A DNA stretch of 64,000 nt from Verrucomicrobiota bacterium (GCA_023432225.1 JAEYUW010000012.1:1-64000), one strand, 5' to 3'. Shown: positions 33,635 to 43,978, numbered from the stretch's first letter. Notes: generated from the sequence alone by a model not told the origin. Numbers and translations are program-made.

Positions 33635-34993
33635 ATGAAATTCGTCTCCACGCGCGGTCAGTCACCTGCGGTTTCGTTCACCGAAGCCGTGGCGCTCGGC
33701 CTCGCGCCCGACGGCGGACTCTACCTGCCGGAAGCGCTCCCCGATCTCTCTCCGCGACTGCGCGGCTGGAGCGAACTGAGCTACGTCGATCTCTGCACCG
33801 AGTTCATGCGCGTCTTCGCGACCGACGTCCCGGAGGACGTGCTCGCGCGACTCGTGCGCCGTTCCTACGGCACGTTTTCGCACCCCGAGATCGCGCCACT
33901 GCGGCGGCTCGACGACAACCTCTACGTGCTCGAGCTCTTCCACGGGCCGACGCTCGCGTTCAAGGATTTCGCGCTGCAGCTCCTCGGCAATCTCTACGGC
34001 TGGCACTGCGAGCAAACCGGTCGCAGCATCAACGTCCTCGGCGCCACGTCTGGCGACACGGGAGCCGCGGCGATCCACGGCCTGCTCGGCAAGCCGCACA
34101 CCGCGATCTTCATTCTCTATCCCGACGGCCGCGTCTCGCCGTTGCAGGAACGCCAGATGGCGTGCACCGGTGCGGCCAACGTCTTTGCTCTCGCGCTCGA
34201 TGGCACGTTCGATGATGCGCAACGGCTGCTGAAGGACGCGTTCGGTGACCGCGCGTTTGCGGATTCGCAGCGTCTCTCCGCGGTCAACTCGATCAACTTG
34301 GCGCGCGTGCTCGCGCAGTGCGTTTACCACCTCTATGCGTGGATGCGGCTGCCGGAGGCGCAGCGCGAGAACGTCGAGTTCGTCGTGCCGACGGGTAATT
34401 TCGGCAATGTGTTTGCCGGCTGGATGCTCGAGCGCATGGGCGTGCCGATCGCCGGCTTCAAGGTAGCGACGAATCAGAATGACATCCTGCACCGGTTCTT
34501 CGCCACCGGTGAATACCGTGTCGGCGCCGTGCAACCAAGCCTCGCACCGTCGATGGACATCCAAGTCGCGTCGAACTTCGAGCGCTGGCTCTATTACCAT
34601 TTCGACGAAAATCCGGAGCAGGTTCGTGCGACGATGGACGAACTGAAGCGCACCGGCGCGACGCGTGTGCCGCAGTTCGATGCGCACGTGTTCAGTTCTT
34701 CGCGTGCGACTGACGTCGACATCACGGCGACGATCCAGCGCGTCTACGGTCGTTACCACTACGTGCTCGATCCGCACACCGCGTGTGGCTTTCAGGAGCT
34801 GAACCCCGCGCGCACGAGTGTCGTGCTCGCGACCGCGCACCCAGCGAAGTTTCCCGAAGCGCTCGTTGCGGCAATCGATGTCGAGCCGACGCACCCGGTC
34901 CTCGAGGAGCTGAAGGCGAAGCCGCTCGTGAAACACGCGCTGCCAGTCGATCTCGCGCAGCTAAAGGACTTCATCCGCGCGCACGGCGTGTGA
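33635..34993 (+). CDS. thrC: Threonine synthase
   Basis: PLP enzyme that converts O-phosphohomoserine to threonine; 452 residues. It starts MKFVSTRGQSPAVSFTEAVA with LAPDGGLYLPE. The catalytic lysine is in HGPTLAFKDFALQLLGNLY, followed by NVLGATSGDTGAAAIHG and FVVPTGNFGNVFAGWM. The yeast/E. coli-type N-terminus is present. With thrB and lysC it gives three of the steps from aspartate to threonine within 5 kb. Confidence 0.96.
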   Translation: MKFVSTRGQSPAVSFTEAVALGLAPDGGLYLPEALPDLSPRLRGWSELSYVDLCTEFMRVFATDVPEDVLARLVRRSYGTFSHPEIAPLRRLDDNLYVLELFHGPTLAFKDFALQLLGNLYGWHCEQTGRSINVLGATSGDTGAAAIHGLLGKPHTAIFILYPDGRVSPLQERQMACTGAANVFALALDGTFDDAQRLLKDAFGDRAFADSQRLSAVNSINLARVLAQCVYHLYAWMRLPEAQRENVEFVVPTGNFGNVFAGWMLERMGVPIAGFKVATNQNDILHRFFATGEYRVGAVQPSLAPSMDIQVASNFERWLYYHFDENPEQVRATMDELKRTGATRVPQFDAHVFSSSRATDVDITATIQRVYGRYHYVLDPHTACGFQELNPARTSVVLATAHPAKFPEALVAAIDVEPTHPVLEELKAKPLVKHALPVDLAQLKDFIRAHGV

Positions 34994-35012
34994 GGTGCGG
35001 CGGCAGCAACAA

Positions 35013-35079
35013 GTCGCGGGAGCTTCCAGCTCCCGTCTGTCCGAAACGTGGCGAGACGGGAGCTGGAAGCTCCCGCGAC
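35013..35079. repeat. REPIN, GTCG-head type
   Basis: Two identical arms with stem CGGGAGCT/AGCTCCCG and a TCC loop, headed GTCG in place of GTAG. It lies in the 151-bp spacer between thrC and the CocE-type hydrolase. Confidence 0.82.
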
Positions 35080-35144
35080 CTTGGCGCGGTCGCGGCCGAG
35101 CTTTGCGTTGCGCCACCGTGCGCCGCGGCTAGCTTCGCTCGCTC

Positions 35145-37055
35145 ATGAATCTTTTCCACGCCGCCGGCCTGCTCGTCGCGGGTGCTTTCGGTTTCCTCGT
35201 TTCCCTCGCGCAAACGCTGCCGCTCACGCCGGATATCCCGGAAAAATTCACCGCGCCGACGGACGACTACGATTACGTCAAGCGCGTCGAGATGATCCCG
35301 ATGCGCGATGGCGTGAAACTCTACACGGTGATCGTGGTGCCGAAGGGCGCGAAAAGCGCGCCGATGCTTCTCTCCCGCACACCCTACGACGCCGCGAGTC
35401 GTGCCAGTCGCACGAAGTCTCCGCGCCTGCTCGCCACGCTCTCGCTCGCGGACGAAGTGTTCGCGGCCGACGGCTACATTCGCGTCTACCAGGATGTGCG
35501 CGGAAAAAATGGCTCCGAGGGCGATTACGTCATGACCCGCCCGGCGCGCGGACCGCTCAACAACAGTCAAGTCGATCACACCACTGACGCGTGGGATACG
35601 ATCGATTGGCTCGTGAAAAACGTGCCGGAGTCCAACGGGCGCGTCGGCATGCTCGGCTCGTCCTACGAAGGATTCACCGTCGTGATGGCGCTGCTCGATC
35701 CGCATCCCGCGCTGAAAGTTGCCGCACCGCAAAGCCCGATGATCGACGGCTGGATGGGCGACGACTGGTTTCACTACGGCGCGTTTCGCCAGGTAAATTT
35801 TGACTACTTTTCCGGCCAGCTGACGAAGAAAGGGCGAGGGGAGCCGGCTGCGCGTGGCAGCGTCGACGATTATGATTTTCTGCGGCGGCTCGGATCGGCG
35901 GGCGCGTTTGCGCGGCGCACCGGTGTCGATCAGTTGCCGTGGTGGAAGAAGATGGTCGAGCACCCGAGCTATGATGCGTTCTGGCAGGAGCAGGCGCTCG
36001 ACCGCTTGCTCGCGAAAGTCCCGCTGACGGTGCCGACGCTGTGGCTCTCCGGCCTCTGGGATCAGGAGGACATTTGGGGCGCCGTTCACGCGTATCCGGT
36101 GATGGAGGCAAAGGACACGGACAACACGAAGAACTTTCTCGTGCTCGGCCCGTGGTTTCACAGCCAGATCAACCGCGATGGTTCTGCGCTCGGACCGTTG
36201 CGCTGGGACGGCGATACGGCGCTCCACGTGCGGCGCGACATTCTCAAACCGTTCTTCGATCAATACCTAAAGGACAACGCGCCGCGCGTGAACACGCCGC
36301 CCGTTTTTGTTTTCAACGCCGGTGAAAAGCGCTGGGAAAAATACGATCGCTGGCCGCTCGTCGGCGGAGACAGTGGCGTGCAGCCGACACCGCTTTATCT
36401 GCACGCGAATTCTGTGCTGAGCTTCACCGCGCCGTCTGACGCCGTGGCGGCGTTCGACGAATACGTCTCCGATCCTGCCAAACCGGTGCCGTATTTGCCG
36501 CGCCCCGTGAAGTTCAGCGATGGCGAAGCGTGGCGTCGCTGGCTCGTCACGGATCAACGTTTCGTCGCCGATCGTCCCGACGTGCTCGTCTATCAAACCG
36601 AGCCGTTGAGCGCACCGGTGCACATCGCGGGCGCGCCAGTGGTGCATCTGCTCGCGTCGACGAGCGGCACCGACAGCGATTGGGTGGTGAAACTGATCGA
36701 CGTCTTTCCCGACGAAGTGCCGCCGCAGCCGGAGTTCGGTGGCTACCAACTGCCGATTTCGCTCGAGATTTTCCGCGGGCGCTACCGCGAGAGCTTCGAA
36801 AAGGCGGCGCCGCTCGAAGCGGGCAAGGCGCTCACCTACACATTCGCACTGCCGCATGCGAACCACACGTTTCAACGCGGCCACCGCATCATGGTGCAGA
36901 TCCAGTCGACGCTGTTCCCGCTCTACGATCGCAATCCGCAGAAGTTTGTCCCGAACATTTTTCTGGCGCAGCCGGATGACTACACGAAGGCCACGCAGCG
37001 CATCTATCGCGGTGCGGCGAGCGGGACATTCATTAAGCTGCCGATCGTGAAATGA
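35145..37055 (+). CDS. CocE/NonD (X-Pro dipeptidyl-peptidase-like) secreted hydrolase
   Basis: Alpha/beta hydrolase of the S15/CocE type, 636 residues with signal peptide (LLVAGAFGFLVSLAQT). The nucleophile serine is in MLGSSYEGFTVVMAL (about residue 172), the aspartate in LWLSGLWDQEDIWG and the histidine in VLGPWFHSQINRDG. A C-terminal jelly-roll domain is present (YQLPISLEIFRGRYRESF and HRIMVQIQSTLFP). It probably cleaves peptides, esters or beta-lactam-like amides; the substrate is unknown. It has no obvious operon partner and is convergent with the cardiolipin synthase. Confidence 0.9.
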   Translation: MNLFHAAGLLVAGAFGFLVSLAQTLPLTPDIPEKFTAPTDDYDYVKRVEMIPMRDGVKLYTVIVVPKGAKSAPMLLSRTPYDAASRASRTKSPRLLATLSLADEVFAADGYIRVYQDVRGKNGSEGDYVMTRPARGPLNNSQVDHTTDAWDTIDWLVKNVPESNGRVGMLGSSYEGFTVVMALLDPHPALKVAAPQSPMIDGWMGDDWFHYGAFRQVNFDYFSGQLTKKGRGEPAARGSVDDYDFLRRLGSAGAFARRTGVDQLPWWKKMVEHPSYDAFWQEQALDRLLAKVPLTVPTLWLSGLWDQEDIWGAVHAYPVMEAKDTDNTKNFLVLGPWFHSQINRDGSALGPLRWDGDTALHVRRDILKPFFDQYLKDNAPRVNTPPVFVFNAGEKRWEKYDRWPLVGGDSGVQPTPLYLHANSVLSFTAPSDAVAAFDEYVSDPAKPVPYLPRPVKFSDGEAWRRWLVTDQRFVADRPDVLVYQTEPLSAPVHIAGAPVVHLLASTSGTDSDWVVKLIDVFPDEVPPQPEFGGYQLPISLEIFRGRYRESFEKAAPLEAGKALTYTFALPHANHTFQRGHRIMVQIQSTLFPLYDRNPQKFVPNIFLAQPDDYTKATQRIYRGAASGTFIKLPIVK

Positions 37056-37085
37056 GAAACGAGCGTGGCTGATCGATCAGGCGCT

Positions 37086-38537
37086 TTACAGCAACGGAGC
37101 GAGTAGCCGGCTGAGTTCCTCGCCGAGAGTGGGGAAAAATCGCGGCGGACGTTTTGGCTCCGGCATCGGCTTGCAGTGGGCGAAGACGCCGCGCATCCAC
37201 GCGGTCAGATGCGCCGTGTCTCTCGCGGAATAGGTCACCGCAGCGACTTCGAAGTTCACGAAAAGCGAGCGAAGGTCCATATTGGCCGAACCCCAGAGGC
37301 CGGCTTCGCCGTCGACGAGGATGGCTTTGGCGTGGTTCATCCCCGGGCCGTAGAGCAGCACGTGCACACCGGCTTGCTGCAGTTCACGCAGGTAATGTTT
37401 GCGCGCGAGATCAGTGATGCGGTGATTCGAGCGTCCGGGGACGACGAGCCGCACGTCGATGCCCGCGCGCGCTTGGACCATCAGTGAGCGCTGCAGGACT
37501 TCGTCGGGGATGTAGTAAGGCGTGACGATCCACACGCTGCGCTCGGCCTGCTGCACGAGGGAGAGGATGCCCTCGTAAAGTGGATCGCCGGGCACGTCCG
37601 GCCCGCTGGCGACGATTTGCAGTTCGCTGTCTCCGGCGGAGTGCGGCACGCCGGCGGGAATTTCGTCGTGCAGCACCGCGATCGGCTGGCCGCTGGCGTA
37701 AGCCCAGTCCGCGAGGAAAATTTCTTCGAGCAGACTGACCGCCGGACCTTCCACGACCGCGCCAAAGTCGCGAAACCGACGCTTCAGCGGCGTGGGCCCC
37801 ATGTAGTCGTTCGCGAGATTGCGTCCGCCAATCACCGCGAGGCGGTGGTCAAAGACGGCAATTTTGCGGTGATTGCGCAGGTTCGCCGAGCCACGCGTCT
37901 GCAGCGGCAGCATCGGCATGAACGAAACGACTTCTCCGCCCGCCTGACGAATCGGGTCGCAGAAGGAGCCGTTGGTGAAGAAACAGCCGAGGGAATCCAG
38001 CAACAGGCGCACCTTCACGCCTTCGCGCGCGCGCTGCGCGAGCAGCTTCACCAGCCGGCGACCGACCACATCGCGGCCGAGGATGAAGGTCATGATATGG
38101 ATCGTGTGCCTGGCTTCGAGGATCTGTCGTTCGAGTTGATGGAAGGCCTCTTCGCCCGACGCGACAAATTCGATGCGGTTGCCACCGACGGGAGGACACG
38201 CGCCGTTGAGCGTGAGCACGCGCGCGGCAAAAGTTTTTGCAGCGGGGGAGGGCGGTGCTCCCGGCACGACCGGACACAAGCGCGCCTTGGTCGCGGCGAG
38301 GCGCTTGAGCTTACGACCGCCGAAAAGGAGAAACAGCGGCACGCCGATATAGGGCACAAACGCGATCGCCAGCAGCCACGCAAACGTGTTGCCCGGTTGC
38401 TTGCGCTCGCTCATCAGGCGCGCGATGGCGAAGAACGCCAGCAGGAAGCCGAGCACGGTGAGCACGTGCGGCAACACGCCGAAGATCCACGGATGCTGCT
38501 TCGCAGTGTCGACTGCTTGCTCGAGCGACGGGTCCAT
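37086..38537 (-). CDS. cls: Cardiolipin synthase (PLD superfamily)
   Basis: Joins two phosphatidylglycerol molecules to form cardiolipin in the inner membrane. It has about 483 residues with two N-terminal membrane segments (PHVLTVLGFLLAFFAIARLM and FAWLLAIAFVPYIGVPLFLL). Two HKD motifs are visible: NHRKIAVFDHRLAVIGGRN and MNHAKAILVDGEAGLWGSAN. The start at 38537 (MDPSLEQAV) is one of two close candidates (38555). It is divergent from the TonB-dependent receptor across a 320-bp region. Confidence 0.9.
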   Translation of the reverse strand: MDPSLEQAVDTAKQHPWIFGVLPHVLTVLGFLLAFFAIARLMSERKQPGNTFAWLLAIAFVPYIGVPLFLLFGGRKLKRLAATKARLCPVVPGAPPSPAAKTFAARVLTLNGACPPVGGNRIEFVASGEEAFHQLERQILEARHTIHIMTFILGRDVVGRRLVKLLAQRAREGVKVRLLLDSLGCFFTNGSFCDPIRQAGGEVVSFMPMLPLQTRGSANLRNHRKIAVFDHRLAVIGGRNLANDYMGPTPLKRRFRDFGAVVEGPAVSLLEEIFLADWAYASGQPIAVLHDEIPAGVPHSAGDSELQIVASGPDVPGDPLYEGILSLVQQAERSVWIVTPYYIPDEVLQRSLMVQARAGIDVRLVVPGRSNHRITDLARKHYLRELQQAGVHVLLYGPGMNHAKAILVDGEAGLWGSANMDLRSLFVNFEVAAVTYSARDTAHLTAWMRGVFAHCKPMPEPKRPPRFFPTLGEELSRLLAPLL

Positions 38538-38857
38538 CGCGGTGATTGAATGCATCTCCGCGCGACGATGCAAGCGGCCGCCGGCTACGCTGGTAGGGGC
38601 GAGGAGGGGCGAGCCGCGCGACGCGGTGCGGCGCAATTTCCGCGGGAGACAAGCCGGCCGGCCGCGGGACGAGGGCGGAGTTTAAAGCCGGGGTCTAGTG
38701 TTAGACTCGTGAAGGCTTTGCCGCGCGCCGGGATGAGATTACCCCAGTCTGCACCCCGACGCACCCCCGCGTCGCACCCCTCAACCCCTCGACACGCACG
38801 CGAGACTTTCCCCGTCTCTACGTGTTAATCAGCAACCGCAGACCTACGCTGTAAGGT
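38538..38857. promoter_or_regulatory. Divergent region upstream of cls and the TonB-dependent receptor
   Basis: These 320 bp contain no gene and no REPIN. The half near the receptor is C-rich (CACCCC-type runs at about 38745-38785) and ends GTAAGGTATG, a weak ribosome site before the receptor ATG. I see no convincing promoter hexamers or operator palindrome. Confidence 0.4.
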
Positions 38858-41800
38858 ATGAAAACCCCGACCAGAATCGCCTTGGCCGCCTTGTTCGCAT
38901 CAGGTGGCTGGCAGCTCGGAGCGCAAACCGCCGCTCCTGCGAATACCAAGCCGCTCGAAGAAGAGGATACCGTCGTCCTTTCGCCCTTCGAAGTCCAAGT
39001 TCAAAAAGATAACGGCTACCAAGCCACTGAAACGCTCGCGGGCACGCGCATCCGCACCGAGCTGAAGGACGTTGGTGGCGCCCTTTCCGTCTATACGAAG
39101 GAATTCATGCGCGACATCGGCGCTACCGACAATGCGTCGCTGCTTCAATATACCACCAACGCGGAAGTGGCCGGCACGCGCGGCAGCTACGCGGGCCTGG
39201 GCAATGGCACGAGCATGGACGAGTCGGGCACGCTGCGTGCACCGGGTAGCGCCCAGCGCGTGCGTGGTCTGGCCTCGGCGGACAACACTCGCGACTTCTT
39301 CATCACGGACATCCCGTGGGATTCCTATAACGTCGACCGTATTGATATTCAGCGCGGCCCGAACGCCATTCTCTTCGGCTTGGGCAGTCCGGCCGGTATT
39401 GTGAATGCCACGACGCGCAATGCGGAGTTCCGCAACAAAGGCGAGCTCCAGTTCCGCGTCGGCTCTTATGGCAGCACGCGCAGTTCGGTCGACGTCAATC
39501 AGGAGATCATCAAAGACGTGCTCGCATTGCGGTTGGACGCGATGTGGAACGACGAGAAATACCAGCAGGAGCCGGCTTTCCAGGACGACCGCCGCTTCTA
39601 CGCCGCGCTGCGCTTCGATCCGCAGCTCTTCAAGGACCGCACCTGGCACACGAGCCTCAAAGCCAAATATGAAAATGGCGACATCAAGGCCAATCGCCCG
39701 CGCATCACGCCGCCCAACGACAGCATTACGCCGTGGTTCCGCGCCGTTAATACCTCCAGCCTCGACGGCGGTATGGGCAAGCTCGCGATCAACAACGGCT
39801 ACGAAGTCGGTGCAGCTCTCTCTGCGATCAATCCGTGGCTCAGCGGTGGCGGCATCGATCAACAACAACCCGCGTGGTTCATCGATGGCGTCACGAGCGC
39901 TCTCGATCGGATCTACGGCGGCTATGTCAACACCGGCGCCCGCAATGCGGACGGCACGGTTCGCGGCGTCAACGACAGCTTGGTCGCACAACGTTATTCC
40001 CAGCCGTTCTTTGGTCTCACGAGCCTGAGCTCCTATGCCGGCATCGCGAATCTCCCCGGCGCCACCTACGGCCAGTATCGCACTGCCTCGCTGCTCGACC
40101 CGACGGTTTTCGATTTTTATAATAAACTGATCGATGGCCCGACGAAGAAGGAGTGGGAGAAGTGGAATGCCTATAACATCGACCTGTCCCAGACCGCGTT
40201 CGATGACCGCTTGGGCGTCCAGCTCACCTACGACTATCAAAAATACAAGCGCGGCGGCCAGGCGCTGATCGGCACCGCCGACTACAGCAGCCCGACGCTG
40301 ACCATCGACATCCTGCGCAACTTCCAGGATCTCAACGCCAACTCCAACTTCGGCCGCCCCTACGTTCTCGGCGGTCCCGGTGGCGGCAACTCCTACGAGA
40401 GCGAGCGCAAATACACCCGCGGGTCTCTGTTCGGCGAGTTCCGCGCCCGTGACATCTTCGACAGTCCTTTCCTGGTCAAGCTGCTCGGCAAACACCGCTT
40501 CAACGGCGTCTACAGCGACGAAAAATATCTCGCTGAAACGCGCCGCTGGCAGATGTATGCCAACAACCGCGCTTGGGACAGCTACTGGACTCGCGTCGAT
40601 GGCAACCTGAACGGCATCAACAACCGCGCTCCGGTCGCAGTCATTTACCTCGGGCCCTCCATCGCCAACCAGTCCACCGCCGCCGGCGCGAATATCCCCG
40701 GTATCGGCGCGCCCGTTGGTCTCGCGGACGGCAATCTCTATTATTTCGACGCGACGTGGAAGAACCCCACCGGCGTCAACTTCAACGACCCGTGGACCGT
40801 CCCGGCCAATCTCCAAGCGGTCTTCAATCAGAATGCGCTACCCTCCGGCCAGACCCAGTTCCTGCAAAACTCGAATCCCGCCAACTACGTCGGCTGGACT
40901 ACGAATTACCAGATGAACCTTCTCCGCTACAATGATGGCGAGAACTTGGGCCTGCTTCGCAACGCCTCGAAGAGCATGCGCACCACCAAGTCCTATGCCG
41001 GTTCATGGCAAGGTTTCCTCTGGAACGACGCGATCGTCCCGACGCTCGGCTGGCGCTACGACACCGTCAAAGGCCGCAACGTCACCGCCGCCTCGGTCGC
41101 GAGCAATCGCGCCATGCTGAACCTCAGCGAGAACGGCGCGGCCTCCTCCTTGCCCTACGCGCTGCCGAATGCCCCCACCGGCCTGAACAGCAACCAATCC
41201 TACTCGCTCTTCAAGGCCCACTCCACCTCGGGTGGCCTCGTCGTGCACCTCAACAAGATCCTCGAGCGCGATCTACTGCCGATCAACGTCAGCCTTTCGT
41301 ATAACAAATCGAGCAACTTCCAGGTCACGAACACGCGCCGCGATATCTACGGCAACGTGATCGGAAATCCGACCGGCGAGACGAAGGACTGGGGCGTCCT
41401 GCTCTCCACCAAGGACGGCAAATACTCCTTCCGCGTCGTCAAATATGAGACCGGCCTGAAGAACTCCGATACCCAACTCGACGCCAGCGGCCTCACCGGC
41501 ACCATCAAGAACGGCCTGAACTGGCGCAACATCATGCTCTATCGCATGACCGGTTACGCCTGGTCCACCGTTACCACCGGCAACAACATCCGCTTTGAGT
41601 GGACTCCGGCCTACGTGAACCAATACGGCCGCACCGTCTGGTCACAGGACAAGGTCAATGCCGGTCAGCCGGCGCCCGCTGGCTCGGTTCTCCAGACTGA
41701 AGCCCAGTCCATCGCGCAACGCGACGCTTCGATCCGCGCGTGGAACGACATCCAGAAATACCTCGCGGATAAGGGCTATTTCTCCGCCTGGAACTACGGC

Positions 41801-42625
41801 GTCGGACCCACGACGCTCGGCAAGCTGACCGACCGCGCCACCTACGAGGCGAATCCGTCCGCTTACCAGCCCGATCCGGCCAGCGTCTACGACTACCGCA
41901 ACAACCCCAATCTCCAGGGCTTCGCGGTCACCGCCGACACCGAGTCGAAGGGTTACGAGCTCGAACTCACCGCCAACCCGACCCGCAACTGGCGCGTCAG
42001 CTTCAACGCCTCCAAGACGACTGCCGTCCGCACCAACGTCGGCGGCGCCGAACTCGATGCGCTCGTCGCCTACATGACGAAGCAAATTGGCACGGCCACC
42101 GTCCCCGGCGCGGCGGGCGACATGATCATGTTCAACGCGCACTTCGACGACCCGACGAACGTGATCTGGAACAACGGCACCTGGAAAAACTTCCGCTCCG
42201 GCTACACGCTCATGAAGCTCCAGGAAAACGCCGCCGCCTCCGAACTCCGCAAGTGGCGCTACAACTTCGTCACGAACTACGCGTTCACCACCGGCATGCT
42301 GAAGGGCACCGGCATCGGCGGCAGCTATCGCTGGCAGGATAAGGTGGTCATCGGCTACCCGGTCCTCGCCGACGCGAGCGGTCTCGCCACCTTCGATCTC
42401 AGCAAGCCCTACTACGGCCCCGCCGAAAAGGGCCTCGATCTCTGGGTCAGCTACGAGCACAAGCTCACCAAGAAGATCGGTTGGAAGATCCAGGCCAACG
42501 TTCGCAACCTCGGCAACAAGAACGGCCTCATCCCGATCTCCGTCCAACCGGACGGCCAGACCTGGGCGGGCGTCCGTATGCAGCCTGTCGAAGAATGGTT
42601 CGTGACCAACACCTTCACGTTCTAA
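38858..42625 (+). CDS. TonB-dependent outer-membrane receptor
   Basis: Outer-membrane gated beta-barrel importer, 1255 residues. A signal peptide (IALAALFASGGWQLGA) precedes a TonB-box-like LSPFEVQVQKDNGYQA, a plug (TLAGTRIRTELKDVGGALSV and RGLASADNTRDFFITDIPW with RGPNAILFGLGSPAGIVN) and a long barrel ending in WFVTNTFTF. The C-terminal aromatic is the usual barrel assembly signal. No carboxypeptidase-like or STN N-domain and no SusD gene are present. It heads the glycoside hydrolase cluster and so probably imports xylan or related oligosaccharides, by inference. TonB/ExbB/ExbD genes lie at 61.8-64 kb. Confidence 0.94.
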   Translation: MKTPTRIALAALFASGGWQLGAQTAAPANTKPLEEEDTVVLSPFEVQVQKDNGYQATETLAGTRIRTELKDVGGALSVYTKEFMRDIGATDNASLLQYTTNAEVAGTRGSYAGLGNGTSMDESGTLRAPGSAQRVRGLASADNTRDFFITDIPWDSYNVDRIDIQRGPNAILFGLGSPAGIVNATTRNAEFRNKGELQFRVGSYGSTRSSVDVNQEIIKDVLALRLDAMWNDEKYQQEPAFQDDRRFYAALRFDPQLFKDRTWHTSLKAKYENGDIKANRPRITPPNDSITPWFRAVNTSSLDGGMGKLAINNGYEVGAALSAINPWLSGGGIDQQQPAWFIDGVTSALDRIYGGYVNTGARNADGTVRGVNDSLVAQRYSQPFFGLTSLSSYAGIANLPGATYGQYRTASLLDPTVFDFYNKLIDGPTKKEWEKWNAYNIDLSQTAFDDRLGVQLTYDYQKYKRGGQALIGTADYSSPTLTIDILRNFQDLNANSNFGRPYVLGGPGGGNSYESERKYTRGSLFGEFRARDIFDSPFLVKLLGKHRFNGVYSDEKYLAETRRWQMYANNRAWDSYWTRVDGNLNGINNRAPVAVIYLGPSIANQSTAAGANIPGIGAPVGLADGNLYYFDATWKNPTGVNFNDPWTVPANLQAVFNQNALPSGQTQFLQNSNPANYVGWTTNYQMNLLRYNDGENLGLLRNASKSMRTTKSYAGSWQGFLWNDAIVPTLGWRYDTVKGRNVTAASVASNRAMLNLSENGAASSLPYALPNAPTGLNSNQSYSLFKAHSTSGGLVVHLNKILERDLLPINVSLSYNKSSNFQVTNTRRDIYGNVIGNPTGETKDWGVLLSTKDGKYSFRVVKYETGLKNSDTQLDASGLTGTIKNGLNWRNIMLYRMTGYAWSTVTTGNNIRFEWTPAYVNQYGRTVWSQDKVNAGQPAPAGSVLQTEAQSIAQRDASIRAWNDIQKYLADKGYFSAWNYGVGPTTLGKLTDRATYEANPSAYQPDPASVYDYRNNPNLQGFAVTADTESKGYELELTANPTRNWRVSFNASKTTAVRTNVGGAELDALVAYMTKQIGTATVPGAAGDMIMFNAHFDDPTNVIWNNGTWKNFRSGYTLMKLQENAAASELRKWRYNFVTNYAFTTGMLKGTGIGGSYRWQDKVVIGYPVLADASGLATFDLSKPYYGPAEKGLDLWVSYEHKLTKKIGWKIQANVRNLGNKNGLIPISVQPDGQTWAGVRMQPVEEWFVTNTFTF

Positions 42626-42634
42626 GGTAGACGC

Positions 42635-42667
42635 AAGCCCGGCTCCTCAGGGGGAGGAGCCGGGCTT
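42635..42667 (+). terminator. Likely terminator after the TonB-dependent receptor
   Basis: Long perfect stem AAGCCCGGCTCC/GGAGCCGGGCTT around a short G-rich loop, 10 bp after the stop. The T run is only 3 nt (CTTTGCC), so it may act as a partial terminator or an RNA-stabilising hairpin that keeps receptor mRNA higher than downstream genes. Confidence 0.65.
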
Positions 42668-42735
42668 TGCCGTCCATAAACTTCCCCTCAACTTTTCCCT
42701 CACCAAGACGCGCCCCGCGCGTCGCTCCACAAAAA

Positions 42736-43968
42736 ATGTCCGCCGCCGCGAAAAACCGCCTCTGTTCTTTTCGGTTGTTCGCGGCGTGCGTTTTTTTGCT
42801 TTTCGCCACCGCGCTCTCGGCCGCCGAGCGCTGGGTTGGCACGTGGGCCACAGCACCCTTGGCTGAAATACCCGGACCCGAAACACCCGCGCTCGCGGAA
42901 GCGACGTTCCGCCAAGTTATTCACGTCTCGATCGGCGGCAGCAAAGTCCGCCTGCGTCTTTCGAACGCCTTCGGCACCTCCGCGCTCACGCTGCACGGCG
43001 TGCACCTCGCGCTCGCCGCACCCGATGGCGCGATTCAGCCCGGCACCGATCGCGCGCTGACTTTCTCCGGCCGCGCGGCGGTGACGATTCCCGCCGGCGC
43101 CTCGTTCGTCTCCGACCCGCTCGAGTTTCCGCTGGCACCGCAGGCCGACGTCGCGATCTCGATTCACTTCGCGCAACTGCCCGAGAAGCTCACCGCGCAT
43201 CCCGGCGCGCGCACGCACTCTTACCTGCATCCCGGCGACGCGCTCGGCGCCGCAACACTCCCGGAGGCGAAAAAGTCCACGCGCTGGTATTTCATCAACG
43301 CCCTCGACGTGCTCACCGAGGTCACCGACGCCGCTGCGGTCGTGTTGCTCGGCGACTCGATCACGGACGGCTACGGCACCACCACCGACAAGAACAACCG
43401 CTGGCCCGACGAGTTCGTGCGCCGCTTTCAAGCCCAGCCCAACGCCCCCGCGCTTGGAGTGCTCAATCTCGGCATCGGCGGCAACCGCCTGCTGCGCGAC
43501 GGCAACGGCCCGAATGCGCTCGCGCGTTTCGATCGCGACGTGCTCGCCCAGAGCGGCGTGCGCTGGCTCCTTGTCTTCGAAGGCATCAACGACATCGGCA
43601 CGCGCCTCGATGCGCGCAAGAAAGGTACGGATTTCGCGTCGGCCGACGACATCATCGCCGCGCTGCAACAGATCGCCGCGCGCGCGCGCAGTCGCGGCAT
43701 CCGCGTCATCGGCGCCACGATCACGCCCTACGAAGGAGCGGATTTCTACTTTTCACCCGACGGCGAAGCCGACCGTCAGAAGGTGAACGAGTGGATTCGC
43801 CATAGCGGCAACTTCGACGCCGTGGCCGACTTCGACGCCGCGTTGCGCGATCCGAAGAACCCGACGCGCCTCGCCCCCGCGTTCGACAGCGGCGATCACC
43901 TGCATCCATCGCTCGCCGGCTACGTGCGCCTCGCTGCCGCCCTCGATCCCAGCCTGTTCACTCCCTGA
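42736..43968 (+). CDS. Secreted SGNH/GDSL hydrolase, probable carbohydrate esterase
   Basis: 410 residues with signal peptide (FAACVFLLFATALSAA). An N-terminal beta-sandwich-like domain (RWVGTWATAPLAEIPGPETP onward) leads into the SGNH fold. Block I is VVLLGDSITDGYG, the glycine block is NLGIGGNRLL, the asparagine block is FEGINDIG, and Asp/His are in DSGDHLHPSLAGY. Similar secreted SGNH enzymes remove acetyl groups from xylan or pectin. The start at 42736 is taken because it gives a proper signal peptide; an in-frame ATG at 42667 is less likely. It is followed at 11 bp by GH3. Confidence 0.88.
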   Translation: MSAAAKNRLCSFRLFAACVFLLFATALSAAERWVGTWATAPLAEIPGPETPALAEATFRQVIHVSIGGSKVRLRLSNAFGTSALTLHGVHLALAAPDGAIQPGTDRALTFSGRAAVTIPAGASFVSDPLEFPLAPQADVAISIHFAQLPEKLTAHPGARTHSYLHPGDALGAATLPEAKKSTRWYFINALDVLTEVTDAAAVVLLGDSITDGYGTTTDKNNRWPDEFVRRFQAQPNAPALGVLNLGIGGNRLLRDGNGPNALARFDRDVLAQSGVRWLLVFEGINDIGTRLDARKKGTDFASADDIIAALQQIAARARSRGIRVIGATITPYEGADFYFSPDGEADRQKVNEWIRHSGNFDAVADFDAALRDPKNPTRLAPAFDSGDHLHPSLAGYVRLAAALDPSLFTP

Positions 43969-43978
43969 AAATTTTCGT

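Noticed and set aside
31483..33651. 722-codon minus-strand frame antisense to plsY and lysC
   Set aside because: Both sense genes are clear family members; the antisense product has repetitive Asp/Arg/Val-rich composition and no motif.
38858..42625. Siderophore or vitamin B12 receptor
   Set aside because: Cannot be excluded from sequence, but the gene leads a run of xylan-active enzymes and has the long barrel typical of carbohydrate-locus receptors in this group.
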